A stretch of DNA of 64,000 nt from Burkholderia sp. SRS-46. Its GTDB lineage: Bacteria > Pseudomonadota > Gammaproteobacteria > Burkholderiales > Burkholderiaceae. This document shows, in pieces, positions 31,802-40,006 of this stretch. The notes below the pieces were generated by a model. That model was not told the origin of the DNA and did no database searches. It saw only the letters and a list, made by a program, of their open reading frames with translations. Positions within the stretch are counted from its first letter, which is position 1; each line of letters opens with the position of its first letter. The stretch is taken from positions 372,001-436,000 of the forward strand of contig NZ_PTXL01000006.1 in assembly GCF_004343775.1 (NCBI RefSeq), given 5' to 3'. Both the position numbers and the translations under genes were made by a program.

Positions 31802-33175
31802 ATGACCAAGAAAGTTTACGTAAAGACCTTCGGCTGCCAGATGAACGAGTACGACTCGGACAAGATGGTGGACGTGCTCAATGCCGCCGAAGGCCTCGAA
31901 AAGACCGACACCCCGGAAGACGCGGACATCATCCTGTTCAACACCTGCTCGGTGCGCGAGAAGGCGCAGGAGAAGGTGTTCTCCGACCTCGGCCGCGTGC
32001 GCGAGCTGAAGGAAGCGAATCCCGACCTGCTGATCGGCGTCGGCGGCTGCGTGGCGAGCCAGGAAGGCGCGTCGATCGTGTCGCGCGCGCCGTACGTCGA
32101 CCTCGTGTTCGGCCCGCAGACGCTGCACCGCCTGCCGCAAATGATCGACGCGCGCCGTGCGAGCGGCCGCGCGCAGGTCGACATCTCGTTTCCCGAAATC
32201 GAGAAGTTCGACCACCTGCCGCCCGCGCGCGTCGAGGGCCCGAGCGCGTTCGTGTCGATCATGGAAGGCTGCTCGAAGTACTGCAGCTACTGCGTGGTGC
32301 CGTACACGCGCGGCGACGAGGTGTCGCGCCCGCTCGACGACGTGCTGACCGAAATCGCCGGCCTCGCCGACCAGGGCGTGCGCGAAGTCACGCTGCTCGG
32401 CCAGAACGTGAATGCGTACCGCGGCGCGCTGACGGCCGGCGCGAGCGAGATCGCCGATTTCGCGACGCTGATCGAATACGTCGCCGAGGTGCCCGGCATC
32501 GAGCGGATCCGCTACACCACGTCGCACCCGAAGGAATTCACGCAGCGCCTGATCGACGCCTACGCGAAGGTGCCGAAGCTCGTGAGCCACCTGCACCTGC
32601 CGGTGCAGCACGGCTCCGACCGCGTGCTGATGGCGATGAAGCGCGGCTACACGGTGCTCGAGTACAAGTCGGTGATCCGCAAGCTGCGCGCGATCCGCCC
32701 CGACCTGTCGCTGTCGACCGACATCATCGTCGGCTTCCCCGGCGAGACCGAGGACGACTTCGAGAAGACGATGGCGCTCGTGCACGAGATGAGCTACGAC
32801 ACGAGCTTCTCGTTCATCTACAGCCCGCGCCCCGGCACGCCGGCCGCGAACCTGCACGACGACACGCCGCGCGAGGTCAAGCTCAAACGCCTGCAACATC
32901 TGCAGGCGACCATCGAGGAGAACGTCGCACGCATCAGCCAGTCGATGGTCGGCAAGGTCGAGCGCATCCTCGTCGAGGGGCCGTCGCGCAAGGATCCGAA
33001 CGAACTCGCGGGCCGCACCGAGAACAACCGGGTCGTGAATTTCCCGGCGCCGCTCGCGTCGCACCCGCGCCTGATCGGCCAGATGATCGACGTGAGGATC
33101 AATCACGCGTATCCGCACTCGCTGCGCGGCGAACTCGTGCTGGCGCACGACGACGCGAGCTCGGCCACGCACTGA
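31802..33175 (+). CDS. miaB: tRNA-2-methylthio-N6-dimethylallyladenosine synthase MiaB
   Basis: A 457-residue radical SAM methylthiotransferase that modifies A37 of tRNAs reading UNN codons. The N-terminal MTTase domain has F-G-C-Q-M-N (Cys near 11) with further Cys in F-N-T-C-S-V and G-G-C-V-A (three ligands of the auxiliary cluster). The radical SAM motif C-S-K-Y-C-S-Y-C (C-x3-C-x2-C) lies near 157-164, and a TRAM domain closes the protein. It is the first gene of the conserved miaB-ybeZ-ybeY-corC-lnt order; ybeZ starts 35 bases after the stop. Confidence 0.96.
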   Translation: MTKKVYVKTFGCQMNEYDSDKMVDVLNAAEGLEKTDTPEDADIILFNTCSVREKAQEKVFSDLGRVRELKEANPDLLIGVGGCVASQEGASIVSRAPYVDLVFGPQTLHRLPQMIDARRASGRAQVDISFPEIEKFDHLPPARVEGPSAFVSIMEGCSKYCSYCVVPYTRGDEVSRPLDDVLTEIAGLADQGVREVTLLGQNVNAYRGALTAGASEIADFATLIEYVAEVPGIERIRYTTSHPKEFTQRLIDAYAKVPKLVSHLHLPVQHGSDRVLMAMKRGYTVLEYKSVIRKLRAIRPDLSLSTDIIVGFPGETEDDFEKTMALVHEMSYDTSFSFIYSPRPGTPAANLHDDTPREVKLKRLQHLQATIEENVARISQSMVGKVERILVEGPSRKDPNELAGRTENNRVVNFPAPLASHPRLIGQMIDVRINHAYPHSLRGELVLAHDDASSATH

Positions 33176-33210
33176 CTGACGCCCAACAGGAACAGGAGCC
33201 CGACGCCACT

Positions 33211-34257
33211 TTGAAAACCGCCCAAGCACTGGAATTCACCGCGCCGCGCGACGACAACGCGCGCCTCGCGAATCTCTGCGGCCCGCTCGACGAGAATCTG
33301 CGGCAGATCGAGCAGGCGCTCGACGTCACGCTGTCGCGCCGCGGCCACCGGATCGCGATCCGCGGGCGCGGCGCGAAGCTCGCGCTCACCGCGCTCGAGA
33401 ACTTCTACAACCGCTCGCGCGAGCCGCTGTCGGTCGACGACATCCAGCTCGCGCTCGTCGAGGTGCGCCACACGGGCGGCAACGGCCGCGTCGAGGACAC
33501 CCTCGACGTGCGGTTCCGCGGAGACCCCGACCATCCGTTCGACGAGCCGGTGATGCGCGTCGACGACGAGGAGCTCGAGGAGCCCGCGCCGAAGCTGTAC
33601 ACGCGCCGCGCCGACCTGCGCGGCCGCACGCCCGCGCAGCGCGAGTACCTGAAGCAGATCCTGTCGCACGACGTCACGTTCGGCATCGGCCCGGCCGGCA
33701 CCGGCAAGACCTACCTCGCGGTCGCGTGCGCGGTCGACGCGCTCGAGCGCGACCAGGTCAAGCGCATCGTGCTGACGCGCCCGGCCGTCGAGGCCGGCGA
33801 GCGGCTCGGCTTCCTGCCGGGCGACCTCGCGCAGAAGGTCGATCCGTACCTGCGGCCGCTGTACGACGCGCTGTACGACCTGCTCGGCTTCGACAAGACC
33901 GCGAAGATGTTCGAGCGGCAGATGATCGAGATCGCGCCGCTCGCGTACATGCGCGGCCGCACGCTGAACCACGCGTTCATCATCCTCGACGAGGCGCAGA
34001 ACACGACGCCCGAGCAGATGAAGATGTTCCTCACGCGGATCGGCTTCGGCTCGAAGGCGGTCGTCACCGGCGACACGAGCCAGGTCGACCTGCCGCGCGC
34101 GCAGAAGAGCGGGCTGATCGAGGCGCAGCAGGTGCTCGGCGGCGTGCGCGGGATCGCGCTCACGCGCTTCACGAGCGCCGACGTCGTCCGGCATCCGCTC
34201 GTCGCGCGCATCGTCGAGGCGTACGACGAGTTCCACGCGCAGCACCAGGACGCATAA
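33211..34257 (+). CDS. ybeZ: PhoH-like ATPase YbeZ
   Basis: A 348-residue PhoH-family P-loop protein. Walker A is G-P-A-G-T-G-K-T near 158-165; Walker B F-I-I-L-D-E-A-Q-N near 256. YbeZ works with YbeY in ribosome maturation and heat tolerance. The start is TTG 33211, with AGGAGCCC upstream; no ATG or GTG fits the conserved N-terminus. It overlaps nothing, and a terminator follows its stop, so ybeY may have its own promoter as well. Confidence 0.92.
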   Translation: MKTAQALEFTAPRDDNARLANLCGPLDENLRQIEQALDVTLSRRGHRIAIRGRGAKLALTALENFYNRSREPLSVDDIQLALVEVRHTGGNGRVEDTLDVRFRGDPDHPFDEPVMRVDDEELEEPAPKLYTRRADLRGRTPAQREYLKQILSHDVTFGIGPAGTGKTYLAVACAVDALERDQVKRIVLTRPAVEAGERLGFLPGDLAQKVDPYLRPLYDALYDLLGFDKTAKMFERQMIEIAPLAYMRGRTLNHAFIILDEAQNTTPEQMKMFLTRIGFGSKAVVTGDTSQVDLPRAQKSGLIEAQQVLGGVRGIALTRFTSADVVRHPLVARIVEAYDEFHAQHQDA

Positions 34258-34276
34258 CGCGCTCGCGCATCGTCCC

Positions 34277-34312
34277 GGCCCGGCCCGCCCGACGGCGCGC
34301 CGGGCCTTTTTT
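34277..34312 (+). terminator. Terminator after ybeZ
   Basis: 8-bp GC stem (34277-34284 with 34299-34306) followed by six T (34307-34312). It is placed between ybeZ and ybeY, so the pair may be partly uncoupled. Confidence 0.75.
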
Positions 34313-34393
34313 CGGCCACGCGGCGCGCAGCCGAATTCGGGTGGGATCGGCCGTTTGGTGTATGCTCATCGCGTTCCAATTGCCTGACGCGTC

Positions 34394-35173
34394 ATGAAAT
34401 CGTCCCGCTCCAGCAAGTCCGCCCGCGCCGACAAGGCCACGTCCGATACGCCCCGCCTTTCGCTGTTCGACGCGAAAGGCAAGGTCAAGTCCATCGAAGC
34501 GATGGGCCTGCGGATCGACTTTGCCGACGGCCGCAGCCTGATGTTCGATCTGTCGGGCAGCTCCGGCGACGCCGCCGTCGCGATCGTCGCGCAGCACGCC
34601 GATCCGGCGATGCGCGCGAAGCTCGCGCTGCAGCCCGAGCACTACGACAGCGTGACGCTGCACGTCGGCGCCGAGCTCGCGCCGCGTGAGATCGGCATCG
34701 ACGGCGAACCGCTGCGCGAGCCCGAGCTCGACCTCGCCGTCCAGTACGGCGACGAACTCGACGGCGCCGCGCGCAAGGCGCTCCCGAAGCGCAAGCTGAT
34801 CTCCGAATGGATCGCGCCCGCGCTGTTCGCCGACGCGCAGCTCACCGTGCGTTTCGTCGGCGAGGAGGAAGGCCGCACGCTGAACGACAGCTACCGCCAC
34901 AAGGACTACGCGACCAACGTGCTGACCTTCGCGTACGACGACGCGCCGGACGGCGCCGTGATCGGCGACCTCGTGCTGTGCTGCCCGGTCGTCGAGAAGG
35001 AAGCACGCGAACAGGGCAAGCCGCTCATCGCCCACTATGCGCACCTGCTCGTGCACGGCGCGCTGCACGCGCAGGGCTACGACCACGAAACGAGCGACGA
35101 GGACGCAGCCGAGATGGAAGCGCTCGAAATCGACATCCTCGCCAAACTGGGCTTCCCGAACCCGTACCGGTAA
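34394..35173 (+). CDS. ybeY: Endoribonuclease YbeY with long N-terminal extension
   Basis: A 259-residue protein; typical YbeY has 150-185. The core starts near residue 110 and ends with the zinc motif H-L-L-V-H-G-A-L-H-A-Q-G-Y-D-H (H-x3-H-x5-H) near 216-230, preceded by Y-A-T-N-V-L-T-F. YbeY is a single-strand RNase for 16S rRNA 3'-end maturation and ribosome quality control. The first about 105 residues (basic start K-S-S-R-S-S-K-S, then a strand-rich acidic stretch) do not match the family that I know. No internal ATG lies at the core border, so the extension seems to be translated. The RBS before ATG 34394 is weak. Confidence 0.88.
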   Translation: MKSSRSSKSARADKATSDTPRLSLFDAKGKVKSIEAMGLRIDFADGRSLMFDLSGSSGDAAVAIVAQHADPAMRAKLALQPEHYDSVTLHVGAELAPREIGIDGEPLREPELDLAVQYGDELDGAARKALPKRKLISEWIAPALFADAQLTVRFVGEEEGRTLNDSYRHKDYATNVLTFAYDDAPDGAVIGDLVLCCPVVEKEAREQGKPLIAHYAHLLVHGALHAQGYDHETSDEDAAEMEALEIDILAKLGFPNPYR

Positions 35174-35188
35174 GCCCGGCTGTCACCG

Positions 35189-35821
35189 ATGCGCAACGCT
35201 GCCCCGCTCCCGCCTGCGTACCCGCCGTCGATCGGCGAGGGGCGGCTGCTGACGGAAGACGAGCTCGCGGCGTCGCTCGCGCACACGATGCGCGACTGGG
35301 ACGGGCAGCAGGACCTGTGGCTGTTCGGCTATGGGTCGCTGATCTGGAATCCCGGCCTGCCGACCCTCGACGCGCTGCGCGGCAAGGTGCACGGCTACCA
35401 CCGCGGCCTGTACCTGTGGTCGCGCGTGAACCGCGGCACGCCGGAGCGCCCGGGCCTCGTGCTGGCGCTCGACCGCGGCGGCTCGTGCTCGGGCATCGCG
35501 TTCCGGCTCGCCGGCGCGACCGCGCAGCCGCACCTCGAAACGCTCTGGAAACGCGAGATGCCGATGGGCTCGTACCGGCCCGCGTGGCTGCCGTGCACGC
35601 TCGAGAACGGCGAACGCGTGCAGGCGCTCGCGTTCGTGATGCGCCGCGACGCGCCGACCTATACCGGCAAGCTGCCGGACCCCGTCGTGAAGGCCGTGTT
35701 CGGCTGCGCGGCCGGCCGCTACGGCACGACGCTCGACTACGTGAGCCGGACCGTCGACGCGCTGCGCGCGAGCGGCATTCCCGATCGCGCGCTGGAAGGG
35801 CTGCTCGCGCGCTGCCAGTAG
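35189..35821 (+). CDS. chaC: Gamma-glutamylcyclotransferase, ChaC family
   Basis: A 210-residue cytoplasmic enzyme that degrades glutathione to 5-oxoproline and Cys-Gly. The GGCT signature F-G-Y-G-S-L-I-W-N-P lies near 47-56, where backbone amides hold the gamma-glutamyl group; the catalytic Glu is the E of K-R-E-M-P-M-G-S-Y near 126. It lies 15 bases after ybeY, so it is likely co-transcribed. With the gamma-glutamyltransferase at 3595 the window encodes two different glutathione-degrading activities. Confidence 0.9.
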   Translation: MRNAAPLPPAYPPSIGEGRLLTEDELAASLAHTMRDWDGQQDLWLFGYGSLIWNPGLPTLDALRGKVHGYHRGLYLWSRVNRGTPERPGLVLALDRGGSCSGIAFRLAGATAQPHLETLWKREMPMGSYRPAWLPCTLENGERVQALAFVMRRDAPTYTGKLPDPVVKAVFGCAAGRYGTTLDYVSRTVDALRASGIPDRALEGLLARCQ

Positions 35822-35883
35822 CGCGCGCGGCCGTCCGGCCTGCCCGCCGGTCCCGCCTCCGTTCACCTTCGAAGGAAGCCGCC

Positions 35884-36033
35884 ATGAAACTGCCTGGCCC
35901 GCCGCGCTTCAAAGCCACCGTGCTGATCGTCGCCGCGGCCCTGTCGCTGTCCGCCTGCGGCCTGCTCGGCTGCGGCGGCGCCGCCTCGAACGGCGTGGCC
36001 GCCGGCGGCTGCTCGGCCGGCGTGCGGTTCTGA
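35884..36033 (+). CDS. Small lipoprotein, 49 aa
   Basis: A 49-residue product: basic start M-K-L-P-G-P-P-R-F-K, a hydrophobic stretch, and lipobox L-S-A-C at about 21-24, leaving a mature peptide of only some 26 residues, rich in Gly, Ala and Cys (four Cys including the anchor). AAGGAAG sits 6 bases before ATG 35884. Similar tiny lipoproteins are common in this genus but without known function. It lies between chaC and corC on the same strand. Confidence 0.7.
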   Translation: MKLPGPPRFKATVLIVAAALSLSACGLLGCGGAASNGVAAGGCSAGVRF

Positions 36034-36168
36034 GTGCGGCCCTGAGCACCGCTCCGGCACGCCCGCGCGCGGCGGCCAATCGTCGCAGCGGCCGGCTGCC
36101 CGGCCGGCCGGTCTGCCCGGGATTGCGTACTCTGCTGCCTCGCCGCGCTTTTCTGAGATACGATGGAA

Positions 36169-36275
36169 ACCAAGGGACGGCGTGGCGCCGAGCCGGTCCG
36201 TCCCCGAGCGGGGCACGCGCGGCTGCCCGCCCCGGCCGTACGGCCGGGGTGACACGGCCACGCCATGCCCTTGGT
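36169..36275. promoter_or_regulatory. Large imperfect inverted repeat with central 20-bp palindrome upstream of corC
   Basis: Outer arms ACCAAGGG (36169-36176)/CCCTTGGT (36268-36275) and GGCGTGGC-type arms (36179-36186 with 36257-36264) pair around a 2/3-base internal loop. Inside is a perfect 20-bp palindrome (36230-36249). The outer right arm runs into TTGGTGTATCCTTG, which may hold the corC promoter. It could fold as a 107-base RNA hairpin or DNA cruciform 54 bases before the corC ATG. Confidence 0.6.
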
Positions 36276-36329
36276 GTATCCTTGCCAATTCCGTGACAGC
36301 GCGCCCCGACATGAGCAGGGCGCACCACC

Positions 36330-37217
36330 ATGAACGATTCGTATCCCAGTCGAAAGTCCAACGACAAACCGCATGAAAAGCGCTCGCTCCTCGAGCGCCT
36401 GACCGACCTCATCTCGCCCGAGCCCGAATCCCGCGGCGAGCTGCTCGAAATCCTCCAGGACGCCCACGAACGCAACCTGATCGACGCCGATTCGCTGTCG
36501 ATGATCGAGGGCGTGTTCCAGGTTTCCGACCTGTGCGCCCGTGACATCATGGTGCCGCGCGCGCAGATGGACGCGATCAACATCGCCGACAAGCCTGAGG
36601 ATTTCATCCCGTTCGTCCTCGAGAAGGCGCACTCGCGCTACCCCGTCTACGAGGAAAACCGCGACAACGTGATCGGCGTGCTGCTCGCGAAGGATCTGCT
36701 GCGCTTCTATGCGGAAGATGAGTTCGACGTGCGCGGGATGCTGCGCCCCGCCGTGTTCATCCCGGAATCGAAGCGCCTGAACGTGCTGCTGCACGATTTC
36801 CGGGTCAACCGCAACCACCTTGCGATCGTCGTCGACGAGTACGGCGGCGTGGCGGGCCTGATCACGATCGAGGACGTGCTCGAGCAGATCGTCGGCGACA
36901 TCGAGGACGAATACGACTTCGACGAAGAAGCCGGCAACATCATCGCCGCGCCGGACGGCCGCTACCGCGTGCGTGCGCTGACGGAAATCGAGCAGTTCAA
37001 CGACGCGTTCGGCACCGATTTCCCAGACGACGAAGTCGACACCATCGGCGGGCTGATCACGCACCATTTCGGCCGCGTGCCGCATCGCGGCGAGAAGGTG
37101 CAGCTTGGCAACCTCGTGTTCGAGATCCAGCGCGGCGACGCGCGCCAGGTGCACGTGCTGCTGGTGCGCCGCAATCCGCACGCCAGCCGCCGCGCCGAGA
37201 CGTCGCACGAGGACTGA
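36330..37217 (+). CDS. corC: CorC/HlyC-type CBS-domain protein (Mg/Co efflux accessory)
   Basis: A 295-residue cytoplasmic protein. Two CBS repeats (about 75-190, including R-D-I-M-V-P-R-A-Q-M-D-A and V-D-E-Y-G-G-V-A-G-L-I-T-I-E-D-V-L-E) are followed by a CorC/HlyC C-terminal domain. The lack of a membrane DUF21 domain makes it the soluble CorC form, associated with Mg2+/Co2+ homeostasis and lipoprotein maturation; genetic links with lnt are known. It precedes lnt by 58 bases in the conserved order. A long hairpin lies upstream (36169-36275). Confidence 0.9.
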   Translation: MNDSYPSRKSNDKPHEKRSLLERLTDLISPEPESRGELLEILQDAHERNLIDADSLSMIEGVFQVSDLCARDIMVPRAQMDAINIADKPEDFIPFVLEKAHSRYPVYEENRDNVIGVLLAKDLLRFYAEDEFDVRGMLRPAVFIPESKRLNVLLHDFRVNRNHLAIVVDEYGGVAGLITIEDVLEQIVGDIEDEYDFDEEAGNIIAAPDGRYRVRALTEIEQFNDAFGTDFPDDEVDTIGGLITHHFGRVPHRGEKVQLGNLVFEIQRGDARQVHVLLVRRNPHASRRAETSHED

Positions 37218-37275
37218 GCGCCGCGCGGCCCGCGCGGCGTCACGTTCAACCACCGCTTCGCCACTTTCGCATCGC

Positions 37276-38937
37276 ATGGACGATCCGCTCCCGTCCCGCC
37301 CGGCAGGCGGCCTTTTCGCGCCGGCGCCCGGCCGTACGCTGCCGCGCTGGCACTACCCCGCCGCGCTGCTCGCCGGCGCGGCCAATACGCTGGCCTTCGC
37401 GCCGACGCCGCACGGCGGCTGGCTGCAGCTCGCGGTATTCGTCTGGTTCTTCGCGCAGCTCACGCGCACCGCGAGCTGGCGCAGCGCGGCGCTGACGGGC
37501 GGCGCGTTCGGCTTCGGCAACTTCATCAGCGGCATCTGGTGGCTCTACATCAGCATGCACGTGTACGGCGAGATGGCCGCGCCGATCGCCGGCGGCGCGC
37601 TGGTGCTGTTCTCGCTCTACCTGTCGCTGTACCCGGCGTTCTCGGCCGGGCTGTGGTCGTTCTGCGCGGGCCACGCATGGCACCGCCGCACCCCCGACCC
37701 GCGGCCGTTCGCGCCGACCTGGCACGGCGCGTTCGCGTTCGCGAGCGCCTGGGCGCTCGGCGAGTGGCTGCGCGGCACCCTGTTCACCGGTTTTCCGTGG
37801 CTCGCGAGCGGCTATCCGCAGGTCGACGGCCCGTTCGCGGGCTTCGCGGCGATCGTCGGCGTGTACGGCATCGGCTGGGTGCTCGCGCTGTTCGCCGCGC
37901 TGGTCGTGCAGGCGCTGGCCGCCGCGCGTCCATCGCCCGCGCTGGATTCGAGCGAAGGCGGCAACCGGCGCGTGCGGATCGCGGCGCCGTCCGGCGTCGC
38001 GCTCGCGCTGGTCGCCACCGGCATCGCGCTGTCGCAGGCGGCGTGGACGGTGCCCGCGAACGCGCCGCTCGAGGTCCGGCTGCTGCAGGGCAACGTGAAG
38101 CAGGACATCAAGTTCGAGCAGGAAGGCATCGACGCGGCGATCAAGATGTACCAGCAGATGATCACCGAGAAGCCGGCCGACCTGATCGTCACGCCGGAAA
38201 CCGCGATCGCGGTGATGATCCAGGAACTGCCCGAGCCATTCGCGCACGCGGTGCGCAAGTTCAGCGACGGCACCGGCTCCGCGGTGCTGTTCGGCGCGGT
38301 CGGCGCGTCGGTGACCGAGGACGGCCGCTACGTCGACTACACGAACAGCCTGTACGGCGTGACGCCGAACTCGCGCGACATCTACCACTACGACAAGCAC
38401 CACCTCGTGCCGTTCGGCGAGTTCATCCCGTGGGGCTTCCGCTGGTTCGTGAACCTGATGAAGATGCCGCTCGGCGATTTCGCGCGCGGCGCGCCGGTGC
38501 AGAAGCCGTTCCTCGTGCGCAACCAGCCGGTGATGGCCGACATCTGCTACGAGGACATCTTCGGCGAGGAGATCGCCGCCACCATTCGCGACAATCCGCA
38601 GCCGCCCGGCGTGCTCGTCAACGTGACGAACCTCGCGTGGTTCGGCGACACGATCGCGCTCGACCAGCACCTGCAGATCGCGCGGATGCGCGCGCTCGAG
38701 ACCGGCCGGCCGATGCTGCGCGCGACCAACACCGGGATGACGGCCGCGATCGACGCGCGCGGCCGCGTGGTGGGCCAGCTCAAGCCGTTCACGATCGGCT
38801 CGCTCGACGTGCGCATCGAAGGCACCAGCGGCTTCACGCCGTACGTGACGAGCGGCAACAACACGGTGCTCGCGGTGTCGTTGGTGCTGCTCGCGTTCGG
38901 GTTCACGTTCGGGCCTGGGCTGCGGCGGCGCGGTTGA
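37276..38937 (+). CDS. lnt: Apolipoprotein N-acyltransferase Lnt
   Basis: A 553-residue inner-membrane enzyme that adds the third acyl chain to lipoproteins. Several N-terminal membrane helices are followed by a periplasmic nitrilase domain. The catalytic triad is recognisable: Glu in V-T-P-E-T-A-I near 315, Lys before F-G-E-F-I-P-W, and Cys in M-A-D-I-C-Y-E-D near 423; a final helix closes the protein. Start ATG 37276 (M-D-D-P-L-P) follows the corC stop by 58 bases; upstream in-frame codons overlap corC. Last gene of the miaB-lnt run. Confidence 0.94.
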   Translation: MDDPLPSRPAGGLFAPAPGRTLPRWHYPAALLAGAANTLAFAPTPHGGWLQLAVFVWFFAQLTRTASWRSAALTGGAFGFGNFISGIWWLYISMHVYGEMAAPIAGGALVLFSLYLSLYPAFSAGLWSFCAGHAWHRRTPDPRPFAPTWHGAFAFASAWALGEWLRGTLFTGFPWLASGYPQVDGPFAGFAAIVGVYGIGWVLALFAALVVQALAAARPSPALDSSEGGNRRVRIAAPSGVALALVATGIALSQAAWTVPANAPLEVRLLQGNVKQDIKFEQEGIDAAIKMYQQMITEKPADLIVTPETAIAVMIQELPEPFAHAVRKFSDGTGSAVLFGAVGASVTEDGRYVDYTNSLYGVTPNSRDIYHYDKHHLVPFGEFIPWGFRWFVNLMKMPLGDFARGAPVQKPFLVRNQPVMADICYEDIFGEEIAATIRDNPQPPGVLVNVTNLAWFGDTIALDQHLQIARMRALETGRPMLRATNTGMTAAIDARGRVVGQLKPFTIGSLDVRIEGTSGFTPYVTSGNNTVLAVSLVLLAFGFTFGPGLRRRG

Positions 38938-39350
38938 ATTTCATATTGGAGGGAAGCGGGCATTACCGGGCTGGGTAGTGCTCGCCGCTCGGCCGGCGAG
39001 CGAATCGCTGGCTAAGATTGAGAAATACGGCGGCATGGGATTGTCCGCGGCAACGGGTTCCCCGCTCCGAGAATTCCGAGACCTACACAATAAATAATAA
39101 TTAGTGGTGCGAATTTCGAATTCGTCTGATTGATTCTCCCTTCTCGTTCCCGCAAATTTTGTGCGGAGCAGTCCTCACCCACTGTCGAGAAAGGAAATCC
39201 GGATGAATAGCGAGCGGAAGGCGCCGACCCGTCCTTTCGCGACCATCGGCGCACTTGCTGAGCGCGGTGGTCGAGTGACCAAGGCTACGAGCAGGCTGCC
39301 AATCGCCAGGCTTGTCGTTGCCAGCGGCGACCGTGCCGGAAACGCGGTAA
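38938..39350. other. Low-GC intergenic stretch upstream of the Tae4-like remnant
   Basis: 413 bases, visibly less GC-rich than the flanks (for example 39080-39180). Short frames on both strands (such as 39161-39415 plus, 39101-39409 minus) have no recognisable product. The frame of the downstream Tae4-like piece continues left of a TAA (39348-39350) for about 23 codons to a TGA at 39276, which may be decayed coding sequence. Confidence 0.5.
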
Positions 39351-39641
39351 TTGCCGAGGGTCTTGAAAGATTGGGCGACGAGGGTCAGCGGCCGCACTGG
39401 CATCATCATGTTTGACGGCTACTGGGCACGCGAAGGGGAAACTGCGGAAAACGCCAGCGGAGGGCACATTGACCTATGGAACGGCTCTCGAATGACAATC
39501 AATGGCTTTTGGGGCGGCCTCTCCACAATAGGGCGCTATGTCGGGATATCATCGTTTCGGCAAGGTGCAATCGTTATCTCAGGCGCCAGCTATTCGGACC
39601 TCGGAAAATCAAAGTCGATCCTGTTCTGGGAAATTAAGTGA
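39351..39641 (+). pseudogene. C-terminal remnant of a Tae4-like type VI amidase effector
   Basis: Up to 96 residues are readable from a TTG at 39351. The pattern G-I-I-M-F-D-G-Y-W then G-G-H-I-D-L-W-N-G-S-R, and D-L-G-K-S-K-S-I-L-F-W at the end, matches the C-terminal half of Tae4 amidase effectors, which cut the peptidoglycan peptide cross-bridge. The H of G-H-I-D-L-W is the catalytic His. The N-terminal half with the catalytic Cys is absent, and a TAA stands directly before the readable piece (39348-39350). So it is most likely a truncated, inactive gene. Its stop overlaps the start of the next gene (GTGA). Confidence 0.65.
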
Positions 39642-39964
39642 AGCGACTTACGGTTTCGTTATGTGGAGCACTCCATGGCTTGTTATTCACATGGCTGTGC
39701 CTTTACGCGTACAGCCATATACAGTGGTCCGACATTTCATACAACTCCCGGCACGGCTGCCACGAACTCGGTAAATGCCCGGTCGCATGGTGGGAAGGAG
39801 CGCTCCTTATTGCCTACGTATTTGCGCCAGCCTTCCTTTTTGGCACGCTTAATGCGATCGCCTATAAGCGTTGGTCACGGAGGAAATGGACCCTCTCTCT
39901 CGGCATCGGAACCGTGCTCGCGAGCATGCTCTATCTTGAGCCTTATGTGACCCGCTTCTCTTAG
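39638..39964 (+). CDS. Small membrane protein overlapping the Tae4-like remnant
   Basis: A 108-residue protein with three hydrophobic helices (about 5-24, 51-76, 83-100) and a Cys pair in the first external loop (G-C-H-E-L-G-K-C). The GTG start at 39638 overlaps the remnant's stop by four bases, a coupling typical of effector-immunity pairs. However, known Tai4 immunity proteins are periplasmic and not three-helix membrane proteins, so this could be an unusual immunity protein or an unrelated passenger. GC content is lower than in neighbours. No family recognised. Confidence 0.6.
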   Translation: MKRLTVSLCGALHGLLFTWLCLYAYSHIQWSDISYNSRHGCHELGKCPVAWWEGALLIAYVFAPAFLFGTLNAIAYKRWSRRKWTLSLGIGTVLASMLYLEPYVTRFS

Positions 39965-39966
39965 CA

Positions 39967-39989
39967 ACGACACTCACGATGAGTGTCGT
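39967..39989. terminator. Hairpin between the small membrane protein and the TPR gene
   Basis: Perfect 9-bp arms ACGACACTC (39967-39975) and its complement (39981-39989) with a 5-base loop, located between convergent genes. No T tract follows on either strand, so termination would be weak. Confidence 0.5.
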
Positions 39990-40006
39990 GCAATACCGGA
40001 TCGGAA

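Noticed and set aside
30530..33229. Upstream extension of the MFS transporter frame to 33229
   Set aside because: The extra 900 codons are antisense to miaB and the LysR gene; the MFS family start is clear at 30529.
39101..39409. Minus-strand frame of 102 codons opposite the Tae4-like remnant
   Set aside because: No start signal and no recognisable motif; the plus strand carries the Tae4-type pattern.
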